A DNA stretch of 64,000 nt from an uncultured Bacteroidota bacterium. GTDB lineage: Bacteria; Bacteroidota; Bacteroidia; Flavobacteriales; Flavobacteriaceae. The stretch is from positions 1 to 64,000 of the forward strand of contig CABYFY010000004.1 of assembly GCA_902518355.1 (NCBI GenBank), read 5' to 3'. A model generated the notes under the pieces. The model saw nothing but the letters and a program-made list of their open reading frames with translations. It did no database searches and was not told the DNA's origin. Below, one piece after another: positions 16,917-25,652 of the stretch (within the stretch, counting starts at the first letter, position 1; every line of letters starts with the position of its first letter). The position numbers were made by a program, and so were the translations under genes.

Positions 16917-17717
16917 CTATTTTTTGAAATTTTCAATTGCGGTTCTAATATTTTTATGCTCCTCTATTAATTTTTTTGCAGTTTCTGTTTCAATATCAAG
17001 AATTGTTTTTAAAATTCTAAGAGCCCTTTCGTAAAGTTTGTTATTTGATAATTTCATATCAATCATCTTGTTGTCGTGAATTCTACCCAATTTAATCATA
17101 ACAGTTGTTGATATCATATTAAGAATCATTTTTTGTGCAGTACCAGCTTTCATTCTAGAACTACCTGTAACATATTCAGGGCCAACAATTACCTCAATTG
17201 GAAAGTCTGAATTTTCTGCAATTTTTGTCTTTTGATTACAGGTTATACAACCAGTAGTTATTTTATTTTTTTTACACATTTCTAAACCTCCAATTACGTA
17301 TGGAGTTGATCCAGACGCAGAGATTCCTATTACCAAATCATTTTTGTTCACATTATGTTTGGATAAATCTAACCATGCATCAGATTTGGAATCTTCGGCA
17401 AATTCTTGTGAAACTCTAATCGCTTTATCTCCACCTGCAATTATTCCAATGATTTTATCATCAATTCCAAATGTTGGCAGGCACTCAGATGCATCAACAA
17501 TCCCTAGTCTTCCGCTCGTTCCAGAGCCAATGTAAAAAATTCTACCATTAAAACTAATTAAATCAATGGCCTTGGATATTAAATCATTTATTTGAGGTAA
17601 AGATTTTTTTACAGAGTCAGCAACAGTCGAATCCTCAAAGTTTATTTCAGAAAGAATTTCCTGAACTGATTTCTTTTCAAGATTTGAATATTTTGAATCT
17701 TTTTCTGTAGTTTTTAT
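16917..17717 (-). CDS. murQ: N-acetylmuramic acid 6-phosphate etherase, AUA start
   Basis: MurQ cleaves the lactyl ether of MurNAc-6-phosphate during peptidoglycan recycling, giving GlcNAc-6-phosphate and D-lactate. The SIS-fold signature YIGSGTSGRLGIVDASECLPTFG is clear (about residues 58-80), as are GISASGSTPYVIG and SSRMKAGTAQKMILNM. The only canonical start in frame, GTG at 17351, would remove the sugar-phosphate-binding core. The conserved N-terminus KTTEKDSKYSNLEKKS begins right after AUA at 17717. Upstream the frame holds no ATG, GTG or TTG before a TAA at 17736-17738. With AUA the protein has 266 residues, the family size. It starts 11 bases after the icd stop. Confidence 0.85.
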   Translation of the reverse strand: MKTTEKDSKYSNLEKKSVQEILSEINFEDSTVADSVKKSLPQINDLISKAIDLISFNGRIFYIGSGTSGRLGIVDASECLPTFGIDDKIIGIIAGGDKAIRVSQEFAEDSKSDAWLDLSKHNVNKNDLVIGISASGSTPYVIGGLEMCKKNKITTGCITCNQKTKIAENSDFPIEVIVGPEYVTGSSRMKAGTAQKMILNMISTTVMIKLGRIHDNKMIDMKLSNNKLYERALRILKTILDIETETAKKLIEEHKNIRTAIENFKK

Positions 17718-17728
17718 AGTTAGTAGTT

Positions 17729-19939
17729 TTAGATATTATCAATAATTTCATTAAATGATTTAGATGGTCTCATTATTTGTTCAATTATAATATCATTAGT
17801 GTTGTAATAACCTCCCAGATTTACCTTGCTACCTTGAGCAGCATCAATCTCATTAATTATCTGACTCTCGTTATTTAAAAGTTTAGTATAAACTTCATCG
17901 AATTCATCTTTTAATACAATATTGTCTTCTTGTTTTGATAAATATTCAGCCCAATATAAAGCAAGGTAAAAATGACTACCTCTATTGTCAATTTCACCTA
18001 CTTTTCTGGACGGTGATTTTTCTTCTAATAGTAATTTTTCGATTGCTTTTGAAAGACATTCTGAAAGGGTTCTACATTTTAAATTTGTACTTCCAATATT
18101 TTCCAATGCAACAGATATTGCTAAAAACTCACCCAATGAATCCCATCTTAAATGGTTTTCTTTTAATAATTGTTGTACATGCTTTGGGGCTGATCCACCA
18201 GCACCTGTCTCAAAAAGCTTACCTCCGTTCATTAAAGGCACAATTGATAACATCTTAGCACTTGTTCCTAACTCTAAGATTGGAAATAAATCTGTTAGAT
18301 AGTCTCTTAGAACATTTCCTGATACTGAAATTACATCATTCCCTTTCTTGATTTTCTCAAGTGTAAATAAAGTTGCCTTGTAAGGAGATAGTATTTGAAT
18401 ATTCAAATCAGAAATATCATATTTTTTAAGTTCCTCCTTGACAACGCTTATAAGTTGTTTGTCATGAGATCTATCTTCGTCCAACCAAAACACTGTTGGG
18501 TAATTTGTAGATTTTGCTCTTTCAACTGCTAGTTTTACCCAGTCTTTTATAGCTTCATTTCTTACCAAACACATTCTCCAAATATCCCCTTTCATTACAT
18601 TGTGTGTAAATAAAACTTTACCGTCTTTGGTTTCAACACATACTTTTCCATCTTCCTTGATTTCGAAGGTTTTATCATGAGAACCATATTCTTCAGCCTT
18701 TTTAGCCATCAACCCAACATTTTGAACTGTTCCCATAACAGCAGGATCAAATTGCCCATTTTCTTTACAAAAATCTATTGTTGCCTGGTATATTGAAGAG
18801 TAGCTACTATCAGGAATTATTGCTTTAGTATCTCTTAATTCACCATTTTTATTCCACATCTTTCCGGAACTTTTTATCATTGCAGGCATTGAAGCATCTA
18901 TAATCACGTCACTTGGTATATGGAAATTTGTAATATTCTTTTCAGAATTTACCATAGCTAAGTCTGGACCATTTTCTATATCTAGTTCTATTTCATTAAC
19001 TAATTTTTCCTTCGTTGGTTTATCTAACTGATTTATTTTTTCAAATAAATTAGATAAACCACTATTAAAGTTTACGTTGATTTTATCAAGTGTAGTGCTA
19101 TTTTTTTCAATAAAATTTTTGAAAAAAACTTTTAAAACATGACCAAAAATTATTGGGTCACTTACTTTCATCATTGATGCTTTAAGATGAAGTGATAAAA
19201 GCATACTTTTTTCTTTGCAATCGCAGATCTCTTTTTCGATAAAATCTTGTAATTCTGAAATACTCATAAAACTACAATCAATGATAGCATTTTTATGAAT
19301 TGTTATGTTTTCTTTAAGAATGCTTTTTTTCTCGCTTTTATTGTAGTGATATATATTTAAAAGTTCGTGTCTATCACTTGTTAATGAAGTTTCATTATTT
19401 CTAAAATCTCCTTTATGCATAGATGCAACATGGGTTCTTGAATCTTTAGTCCATTCTCCTAATTTATGGGGATTGGACTTAATATAATTTTTTACAGCAT
19501 TTGGCACTCTTCTGTCAGAATTACCCTCTCTTAAGACAGGGTTAACAGCGCTTCCCTTTATTTTATCATATATTGATTTTATGATTAGGTCATTATCATT
19601 TTCTACTTTCTCTGGATAATTTGGAATATCAAAGCCTTGACTTTGTAGCTCGTTTATGGCTTTTTTAAGTTGGGGAATTGACGCACTAATATTAGGTAAT
19701 TTGATAATATTAGCATTAGGATCTTTAACAAGTTTTCCTAAAAATTCTAAATCATTTTCATATTTAATTTTACTTCCTAAAAAATCGTTAAAAGTTGCAA
19801 GAATTCTTGAGGAAAGTGATATATCTCTACTCTCAAATTTAACTCCTGATGATTTTGAAAATGATTTAATAATTGGTAGTAATGAGGCGGTAGCTAAAGC
19901 AGGTGCCTCATCGGTCTTAGTGTATATAATCTTCGACAT
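17729..19939 (-). CDS. icd: Isocitrate dehydrogenase (NADP+), monomeric type
   Basis: A 736-residue monomeric isocitrate dehydrogenase of the TCA cycle, converting isocitrate to 2-oxoglutarate, CO2 and NADPH. The length (about 740) and the start KIIYTKTDEAPALATASLLPI are specific for this family. Further conserved stretches are LREGNSDRRVPNAVKNY (substrate binding, about 137-153), VIDASMPAMIKSSGKMW and GGSAPKHVQQLLKENHLRWDSLGEF. It is the first gene of the icd-murQ-thrS-infC run and has its own -7 box upstream. Confidence 0.97.
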   Translation of the reverse strand: MSKIIYTKTDEAPALATASLLPIIKSFSKSSGVKFESRDISLSSRILATFNDFLGSKIKYENDLEFLGKLVKDPNANIIKLPNISASIPQLKKAINELQSQGFDIPNYPEKVENDNDLIIKSIYDKIKGSAVNPVLREGNSDRRVPNAVKNYIKSNPHKLGEWTKDSRTHVASMHKGDFRNNETSLTSDRHELLNIYHYNKSEKKSILKENITIHKNAIIDCSFMSISELQDFIEKEICDCKEKSMLLSLHLKASMMKVSDPIIFGHVLKVFFKNFIEKNSTTLDKINVNFNSGLSNLFEKINQLDKPTKEKLVNEIELDIENGPDLAMVNSEKNITNFHIPSDVIIDASMPAMIKSSGKMWNKNGELRDTKAIIPDSSYSSIYQATIDFCKENGQFDPAVMGTVQNVGLMAKKAEEYGSHDKTFEIKEDGKVCVETKDGKVLFTHNVMKGDIWRMCLVRNEAIKDWVKLAVERAKSTNYPTVFWLDEDRSHDKQLISVVKEELKKYDISDLNIQILSPYKATLFTLEKIKKGNDVISVSGNVLRDYLTDLFPILELGTSAKMLSIVPLMNGGKLFETGAGGSAPKHVQQLLKENHLRWDSLGEFLAISVALENIGSTNLKCRTLSECLSKAIEKLLLEEKSPSRKVGEIDNRGSHFYLALYWAEYLSKQEDNIVLKDEFDEVYTKLLNNESQIINEIDAAQGSKVNLGGYYNTNDIIIEQIMRPSKSFNEIIDNI

Positions 19940-19966
19940 TAGTAATCTTCTGAACAGTTAGTATTT

Positions 19967-19974
19967 CAAAGATA
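19967..19974 (-). promoter_or_regulatory. -7 box for icd
   Basis: The minus strand reads TATCTTTG, fitting TAnnTTTG, 27 bases upstream of the icd ATG. Confidence 0.5.
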
Positions 19975-20018
19975 AAAAATGAGTATAAAATATAAAGAAT
20001 TAATAACGAATAGTTATT

Positions 20019-20066
20019 AAAAAGCGAAAGCCGCACTAATAGTATTGCTACTGTTGTGCGGCTTTC
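20019..20066 (-). terminator. Intrinsic terminator of the putative RNA
   Basis: An 11-base-pair perfect stem (GAAAGCCGCAC/GTGCGGCTTTC) with an internal AGTA/TACT pairing in the loop. On the minus strand it is followed by GCTTTTT, which gives it direction; on the plus strand there is no T-run. Confidence 0.85.
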
Positions 20067-20545
20067 TAATATCGAATATGTTTGCTTTTCGTTTCCGAGT
20101 TGCTCTCTTCCGAGGAATTGAGCTAGCAGACATTTTCGCTATTGTTGGAGTCTTTCTTGTTACTCAGCTCCGAAGAGCTTTTCCCTTTTCTGACTCCTAA
20201 TTACTTACTTAACATCATCTCTTGCGATTTGATGTTCCTTTCGAGACTTTTATTTCGCTACAGGCTACTAATTTCACACTGTGTTACTTTAATCGCTTTT
20301 CAGGATTCTCCTTGGGGCTAGGCCCTTTTGGACTCCGTTGGGCTAGGCCTTCCGGAGAGAAAGTCTTTTACTTTAAAATTGTGCAGGCACACATTTTAAC
20401 GTTTAGTTTCTTTCTGTTTAGCCTAAAGTTTCCTTTTGGCTTGGTAAGTAATCTGTTAAAGAACGTCCTTGAATTTGTTTCACTTAAAAAGTGTTTTGTT
20501 TATCCTTTTGGGATCCACTACAAACAAATCCTGATACTAATTTAG
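20019..20545 (-). ncRNA. Putative large structured RNA of unknown class
   Basis: No convincing gene exists in the 694 bases between icd and rplS, but this stretch is visibly richer in G+C than its surroundings. On the minus strand it is purine-rich and folds into many hairpins. AGCTC-TTCG-GAGCT (20166-20179) sits inside a GGAGTC/GACTCC stem (20147-20152 with 20192-20197). Another hairpin has a GAAA tetraloop (20421-20440). GCTC/GAGC (20102-20123), AACATC/GATGTT (20211-20236), CACTT/AAGTG (20481-20493) and two tandem hairpins with a CTA loop (20309-20357) complete the list. It ends in an intrinsic terminator at 20019-20066. I looked for and did not find the conserved sequences of RNase P RNA, tmRNA or SRP RNA. 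The 5' end is uncertain; no perfect -7 box was found. Confidence 0.65.
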
Positions 20546-20634
20546 TATAATAGTTGACTTTTTACTCAAATTTTTAAAAAAAGAAATTCACCTGTTGTAA
20601 ACCAACAATATTAACAATTGTTAATAACCTAATC

Positions 20635-20985
20635 TTAATTTCTTTTCTCTTTAATTTTTGCTTTTTTACCTGTAAGATTTCTGAAATATAAAATACGTGC
20701 TCTTCTGACTTTACCTCTTTTATTAATCTCAATTTTTTGAATTGAAGGAGAATTAATAGGGAAAATTCTTTCAACGCCTATTGAACCAGACATTTTTCTA
20801 ATTGTAAAAGTTTCTGTTGAACCTGAGCCTCTTCTTTGCAAAACAACACCTTTAAAGAACTGTGTTCTTGTTTTATCACCCTCTCTAATTTCGTAATAAA
20901 CTGTGATTGTATCTCCTGAACTAAAAGAAGGTAGTTCTTTTTTTTCTACAAATTGTTCTTCAACAAATTTTACTAATGAGCTCAT
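20635..20985 (-). CDS. rplS: 50S ribosomal protein L19
   Basis: A 116-residue ribosomal protein located at the 30S-50S interface. MSSLVKFVEEQFV, SGDTITVYYEIREGDKTR, FKGVVLQRRG and TFTIRKMS match the family, and the C-terminus carries extra Lys/Arg residues. It follows trmD on the same strand, as in many bacteria, but a separate -7 box and leader lie between them. Confidence 0.97.
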   Translation of the reverse strand: MSSLVKFVEEQFVEKKELPSFSSGDTITVYYEIREGDKTRTQFFKGVVLQRRGSGSTETFTIRKMSGSIGVERIFPINSPSIQKIEINKRGKVRRARILYFRNLTGKKAKIKEKRN

Positions 20986-21064
20986 TTTTGTTTTTTTTTG
21001 AATTTGTTCTGCACAACGTTAATTACTTTAACTAAGAGGTTGGACAGAAACGCGTGCAAATATA
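20986..21064 (-). promoter_or_regulatory. rplS promoter and possible L19 leader
   Basis: The minus strand has TATATTTG at 21057-21064 followed by a roughly 70-base leader. In it, GTTTCTG/CAGAAC (21045-21051 with 21006-21011) can close a stem with one bulge, and GTTAA/TTAAC (21018-21022 with 21028-21032) makes an inner hairpin. A structured leader before rplS suggests autoregulation by L19; I recall leader motifs being proposed for flavobacterial L19 but cannot check the match. Confidence 0.5.
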
Positions 21065-21106
21065 ATTAAAAAAATAAATTATATTAAAATTAATTTGAAC
21101 TTTAAT

Positions 21107-21778
21107 TTACAGAAGGTCTGGCCTCTTTTTCTTTGTTAATTCTAAAGATTTTTCCATTCTCCATTTTTCAATCTTTTTTTGATCACCAGAAAATAATATT
21201 TCTGGTACTACCCATGATTTATATTCTTTTGGTCTCGTGTACACAGGATATGACAGTAAATTATCTTGAAAAGAGTCAGTTAATGCAGATGTCTCATCGC
21301 CTAATGCACCAGGAAGTAATCTAACAATACTATCTGTCAAAATCGCTGCGGGTAGCTCTCCTCCGGTAAGGACAAAATCTCCGATTGATACCTCCATTGT
21401 AATAATATTATCTCTTATTCTCTGGTCTATTCCTTTATAATGACCACAAAGAATAATTATATTTTTCACGCATGATAATTTATTGCTAATTCCTTGATTT
21501 AATGTATCACCATCAGGTGTCATGTAGATTATATGATCATAATCACGCTCTTTTTTTAATTCTGTAATACAGTTATCTATGGGTTCTATAAGCATAACCA
21601 TACCAGCACCACCCCCGTATTGGTAATCATCAATTGATCTATAATTATTTGTTGAATAGTCTCTTAAATTGTGGATATGTATTTCAATAATTTTCTTATC
21701 AATTGCTTTTTTAATTATAGATGAATTAAAAGGTCCGGAGAGAAGTTCTGGTACAACTGAAATTATATCGATTCGCAT
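21107..21778 (-). CDS. trmD: tRNA (guanine-N1)-methyltransferase
   Basis: TrmD methylates G37 of tRNAs with a G36G37 sequence, preventing frameshifts. The SPOUT knot shows [37 protein letters not shown] and [14 protein letters not shown] in order, with the C-terminal domain following. It is 223 residues, normal. It starts eight bases after the stop of the upstream protease gene and is followed by rplS. Confidence 0.96.
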   Translation of the reverse strand: MRIDIISVVPELLSGPFNSSIIKKAIDKKIIEIHIHNLRDYSTNNYRSIDDYQYGGGAGMVMLIEPIDNCITELKKERDYDHIIYMTPDGDTLNQGISNKLSCVKNIIILCGHYKGIDQRIRDNIITMEVSIGDFVLTGGELPAAILTDSIVRLLPGALGDETSALTDSFQDNLLSYPVYTRPKEYKSWVVPEILFSGDQKKIEKWRMEKSLELTKKKRPDLL

Positions 21779-21786
21779 AGAAAAAT

Positions 21787-23214
21787 TTATCTAAAGTTAA
21801 ATCTTTCTAATTTATTATCCTTAGTCAATATTTCAATACTAATTGGATCATAATATTTTCTGGATTTTACTATTTTATCAATATCTGCGATTGAATTTAT
21901 CTCTTCACCGTTAATTTTTTTAATTATGTCATTTTCTTCGACTCCATAATCTTCCCAATACGATTTATAGTCAGAGTTAAATTCTGAAATCTTTACACCC
22001 CTTTCTAAATCTCTATCTATCAATTCTGATGAACTCATATTTTTGAGTATTCCTATTAAATAAAAATTTATCCTTTCATTTTTATTTAATTGTACTCTTA
22101 CCTTTTTAGAGATATTATCTCTTTTTAGATTTACTTCTACTATATCATCAGGTCGTTTAGTGTTTAGGTAACCTTTTAAATCAGAAAACTTAGAAATTTT
22201 TATACCATCAATATCTTTGATTATATCGCCTATTTTTATTCCAGCCGAATTAGCTCCAGATTCTTTGTCAATACCGTTTATAAAAAATCCCTCAGTATCT
22301 TCTACATCTAATTCTTTTGCTCTAAAACTATTTAGTGAAGTGCCTGTAACGCCTAGAAAGCCATATTGAACATTTCCATACTCTAAAATATCTTCAATCA
22401 CCTTTTTTGCTATGTTACTAGGCACAGCAAAGGAATAACCCACATATGAACCCGTTTGGGTTTGTATTGCTGTATTTATCCCAATCAATTCACCTTTATC
22501 ATTTATTAATGCCCCACCTGAGTTTCCTGGATTTACTGCAGCATCAGTTTGAATGTAAGATTGAGTTGTTCTGCCAGTTGGATCTAAATTTCTTGATTTT
22601 GCAGAGATAATCCCAGCTGTAACTGTTGAAGTTAGATTAAAAGGGTTACCAACAGCTAAAACCCATTCTCCAATTTGAGTACTATCGCTGTCTCCAAAGA
22701 CTGCATATGGAAGTTCATCATTAGTTTCAATTTTGAGAAGAGCAATATCATTTTGTTCGTCGCTTCCGATTATTTTAGCATCATATGATTGGTTGTTGTT
22801 TGTAGTAATTTGTATATCTTCCGCTGTTTCAATCACATGATGATTGGTTATAATATAACCGTCAGACGAAATTATAACACCAGAGCCAGAGCCCATTTGA
22901 GGTCTTCTTTGTGATCTTCCAAAAATAAAATCTTCGATGCTGTAATCACCTCCTGATGAAGAACTTTTAACGTGTACAACTGTGTTAATAGATTTTTTTG
23001 CAATTTCGACAAAATCAGGTCTTTGAACATCTAAATAATTAAAATTTGTGTTTTTTGCCTGAGTTTTGAAGCTTTTTAAAACTAAATCTTTGCTTTGTTC
23101 TTCTTTTAATTTACTTATTTCCTCTTGAATATTATTTCTTATAATATTAGTAACAAGTACAATGGAAAGAATTGAAAGTGTAGAAATAAAAAAGTAAAAA
23201 ATAAATTTTTTCAT
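21787..23214 (-). CDS. DegP/HtrA-family serine protease
   Basis: A 475-residue periplasmic protease/chaperone. The start at 23214 gives a TM signal ([21 protein letters not shown]); an earlier ATG would add 12 residues. The catalytic triad is visible as TNHHV (His), NDIALLKI (Asp) and NPGNSGGAL (Ser). Two PDZ domains follow, the first near [12 protein letters not shown] and [13 protein letters not shown], the second at the C-terminus ([14 protein letters not shown]). A linker with [12 protein letters not shown] precedes the protease core. The same strand carries trmD directly downstream. Confidence 0.93.
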   Translation of the reverse strand: MKKFIFYFFISTLSILSIVLVTNIIRNNIQEEISKLKEEQSKDLVLKSFKTQAKNTNFNYLDVQRPDFVEIAKKSINTVVHVKSSSSGGDYSIEDFIFGRSQRRPQMGSGSGVIISSDGYIITNHHVIETAEDIQITTNNNQSYDAKIIGSDEQNDIALLKIETNDELPYAVFGDSDSTQIGEWVLAVGNPFNLTSTVTAGIISAKSRNLDPTGRTTQSYIQTDAAVNPGNSGGALINDKGELIGINTAIQTQTGSYVGYSFAVPSNIAKKVIEDILEYGNVQYGFLGVTGTSLNSFRAKELDVEDTEGFFINGIDKESGANSAGIKIGDIIKDIDGIKISKFSDLKGYLNTKRPDDIVEVNLKRDNISKKVRVQLNKNERINFYLIGILKNMSSSELIDRDLERGVKISEFNSDYKSYWEDYGVEENDIIKKINGEEINSIADIDKIVKSRKYYDPISIEILTKDNKLERFNFR

Positions 23215-23307
23215 GATCAAAAATTGATATTTAAATTTAACTATTATCAATTTTCATGCTAATTTTTTTAACTCATATTTAACAATTTAACATGCCTCAT
23301 TTATTGC

Positions 23308-23315
23308 TATATTTG
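23308..23315 (+). promoter_or_regulatory. -7 box for dapF
   Basis: TATATTTG ends five bases before the dapF ATG, so the transcript is likely leaderless or nearly so. Confidence 0.65.
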
Positions 23316-23320
23316 CCCAT

Positions 23321-24118
23321 ATGCAACTTGATTTTTACAAATATGAAGGTACGGGTAATGATTTTGTAATTATTGACAATAGAGAGTCAACTTTTCAAAA
23401 AAATGATAAAACATTAATTCAGAATATTTGCGATAGAAAAAAAGGAGTTGGAGCTGATGGATTAATTCTATTGGAAAATCATGATGAATTAGATTTTTCT
23501 ATGATATACTTTAACGCTGATGGTTCTGAGTCAGGCTTTTGTGGTAATGGTTCAAGATGTATTACTCATCTTGCAAATAATTTAAATATAATCAATGATA
23601 ATGCTAAGTTTAATGCTATTGACGGTATTCATGAATCAAAAATTATTAATGGAAACATTAGTGTAAAAATGAATGATGTTTCGAAATCTAATATATACAG
23701 ATTCAACGATGGTTATAATACTACATTTATAGATACAGGTTCTCCTCATTTAATTAGAAAATATGAAAATATTGATAAAATAGATGTGGTTAAAGAGGCA
23801 CGAGAATTAAAGAAGAAATACTCTGAATATACACAAGGTTTAAATATTAATTTCTGTGAGATATCTGATTCTGAATTCAAATTAAGAACTTATGAAAGAG
23901 GTGTTGAAGACGAAACTCTTTCCTGTGGAACAGGAGCTGTTGCATCTGCAATTTTTTTAAAAGATTTAGCATTAGTAGATAATATTAAGATTGATATTTT
24001 AATGAAAGGTGGTTTTCTGACTGTTGATTTTATAATAAAAGAAACCACATATTCTGAAATTTGGCTAACTGGATCGGTTAATATGGTTTTTAAAGGAGTT
24101 TATAATAATTTTGATTGA
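23321..24118 (+). CDS. dapF: Diaminopimelate epimerase
   Basis: DapF interconverts LL- and meso-diaminopimelate for lysine and peptidoglycan synthesis. The two catalytic Cys are in SGFCGNGSRC (about residues 70-79) and TLSCGTGAVAS (about 203-213), at the expected places of the two-fold repeated domain. GTGNDFVIIDN near the start is also typical. The 265 residues are normal. The next gene begins on the last base of its stop codon. Confidence 0.96.
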   Translation: MQLDFYKYEGTGNDFVIIDNRESTFQKNDKTLIQNICDRKKGVGADGLILLENHDELDFSMIYFNADGSESGFCGNGSRCITHLANNLNIINDNAKFNAIDGIHESKIINGNISVKMNDVSKSNIYRFNDGYNTTFIDTGSPHLIRKYENIDKIDVVKEARELKKKYSEYTQGLNINFCEISDSEFKLRTYERGVEDETLSCGTGAVASAIFLKDLALVDNIKIDILMKGGFLTVDFIIKETTYSEIWLTGSVNMVFKGVYNNFD

Positions 24119-24624
24119 TGATTTACCTGAGAAATTTAACAATCGATGATTTTGATTATTTAAACTCTGTTGAAAACAACAAAACTTTTTGGAAATACTC
24201 ATTTCAAAACAAAAATTATTCAAAAGAGGACCTTATTCAATTTATCTATGATTCTCAGCTTCCATTGGAGCAAACAAATCAGATACGATTTGTAATTTGT
24301 AAAAAAGAAACAGATGAACCGTTAGGTTTTATTGACTTATTTGAAATTGATTTCACCAAATCTCAAGCAGGAATTTCAATATTAATTTCAAATTCTGAAA
24401 ATAGATCAAAAGGTTATGGAAAATTATCAGTGAAAAAGATTTGTGAATATGCAAGAAAAGAGCTGAAAATCAAAAATCTTTATTGTAATATTTCTGTCGA
24501 TAATATATTAAGCTTTAATTTTTTTAAATCAGTTGGTTTTAAAGAAATTTCCAAAAACAATAATCTATATGTATCTTCAATTGATAATCATCATGAGTCT
24601 ATAATTCAAATGCAATGTATATAA
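24118..24624 (+). CDS. GNAT-family N-acetyltransferase
   Basis: A 168-residue RimJ/RimL-like acetyltransferase using acetyl-CoA. LRNLTIDDFDYL begins the family pattern. The acetyl-CoA loop is NRSKGYGKLSVKKI (about 98-111), and a strand NISVDNILSFNFFKSVGF follows. The ATG at 24118 overlaps the dapF stop by one base (TGATG); a TTG one codon upstream is less likely. The substrate is unknown. The 3' end overlaps mltG by 10 bases. Confidence 0.85.
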   Translation: MIYLRNLTIDDFDYLNSVENNKTFWKYSFQNKNYSKEDLIQFIYDSQLPLEQTNQIRFVICKKETDEPLGFIDLFEIDFTKSQAGISILISNSENRSKGYGKLSVKKICEYARKELKIKNLYCNISVDNILSFNFFKSVGFKEISKNNNLYVSSIDNHHESIIQMQCI

Positions 24625-25652
24625 GAAGGTTATTAATGCTTACAGTGATAATTGGTCTCATTTTTATGGGGTCATTTGCTTTTTATGTATACAAAGTAAT
24701 GTTCATGTCAAACACATCTTTTGAAGCTGATTATGTTAATTTATACATAAAATCGGAAACTACATTTAATCAGTTTGTTGAACAGGTAGATCCATTTTTA
24801 TTAAACATTGATGATTTTAGTGTTTTAGCTAAAAGAAAAAAATACATTGTTAGACCAGGAAAGTACAGAATAAATAAGGGAATGAGTAATAATGATATTA
24901 TAAATTCGCTAAGATCCAATAACATTACAGTTAATGTAATTTATAATAATGTCAGTGATTTAAATGATTTAGCGGGTAATATTTCAAATCAAATTGAAGC
25001 CGATAGTATTTCATTTTTAAATTCATTCAGAACTGATTTTTTCATTGAAAAGGGCTTTGATGAAAAAAACATCTTATCAATGTATATTCCAAATAGTTAT
25101 AATTTTTTCTGGAACACCAGTGCTGAAAAGTTTAACCAAAGAATGTTTGAGGAGTATACAAAATTCTGGCAAAAAAATAACAGGGTTGAAAAAGCAAATA
25201 AAATTGGATTGTCAAAAATAGAAGTAATGATACTTGCTTCAATTGTATATGAAGAGTCCAAGGGAAACATAGAACTTCCTAAGATTGCAGGGGTCTACTT
25301 AAATAGACTTAAAAGTAATTGGAAGTTACAAGCAGATCCAACAGTAAAATTTGCTGCATATCAACAAGATGAGTATAAAAATACCGTTATAAGAAGGGTA
25401 TTAAATAAGCATCTAAAAATAGATTCCCCTTATAACACATATAAATATAGTGGTTTGCCTCCTGGTATAATTTCGATGCCTTCAATTCAAGCAATTGATG
25501 CCGTTTTAAATTCCGAGAAACACAACTATTATTTTTTTGCAGCTGACCCAAGCAATCCTGGATATCACAGTTTTGCTAGAACACTATCTGAGCATAAAAG
25601 AAATGCCCGAAAGTTTCATAAGTATTTAAACAGTAAAGGAATTAAAAAGTAA
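24615..25652 (+). CDS. mltG: Endolytic transglycosylase MltG
   Basis: MltG cuts nascent glycan strands and sets their length. This 345-residue inner-membrane protein has one N-terminal TM helix (about residues 8-29) and the YceG-like domain. The catalytic-region pattern ILASIVYEESKGNIELPKIAGVYLNRL (Glu near 212) is followed by LQADPTVKFA and SPYNTYKYSGLPPGIISMPS. It ends 11 bases inside the convergent RsmI-like gene. Confidence 0.94.
   Translation: MYIRRLLMLTVIIGLIFMGSFAFYVYKVMFMSNTSFEADYVNLYIKSETTFNQFVEQVDPFLLNIDDFSVLAKRKKYIVRPGKYRINKGMSNNDIINSLRSNNITVNVIYNNVSDLNDLAGNISNQIEADSISFLNSFRTDFFIEKGFDEKNILSMYIPNSYNFFWNTSAEKFNQRMFEEYTKFWQKNNRVEKANKIGLSKIEVMILASIVYEESKGNIELPKIAGVYLNRLKSNWKLQADPTVKFAAYQQDEYKNTVIRRVLNKHLKIDSPYNTYKYSGLPPGIISMPSIQAIDAVLNSEKHNYYFFAADPSNPGYHSFARTLSEHKRNARKFHKYLNSKGIKK

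Noticed and set aside
17349-17351. GTG at 17351 as murQ start
   Set aside because: It would remove the YIGSGTSGRLG core; the homologous protein extends another 122 residues upstream.
17935-18302. Two overlapping plus-strand frames of about 105 codons inside icd
   Set aside because: They lie opposite conserved icd motifs and show no start context or family resemblance.
20309-20357. Two GGCTAGGCC repeats as a CRISPR or mobile-element remnant
   Set aside because: Only two short units in palindromic hairpins, no spacer pattern, no cas gene or transposase nearby; an RNA hairpin explains them better.
20222-20545. 107-codon plus-strand open frame in the icd-rplS spacer
   Set aside because: Phe/Leu-rich low-complexity product with no family pattern; it is the antisense of the hairpin-rich RNA candidate.
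19980-20560. RNase P RNA, tmRNA or 6S RNA in the icd-rplS spacer
   Set aside because: The conserved GAGGAAAGTC-type and ACAGAA motifs, a tRNA-like end with a tag reading frame, and a 6S-type bubble were not found on either strand by eye; a covariance search would be decisive.
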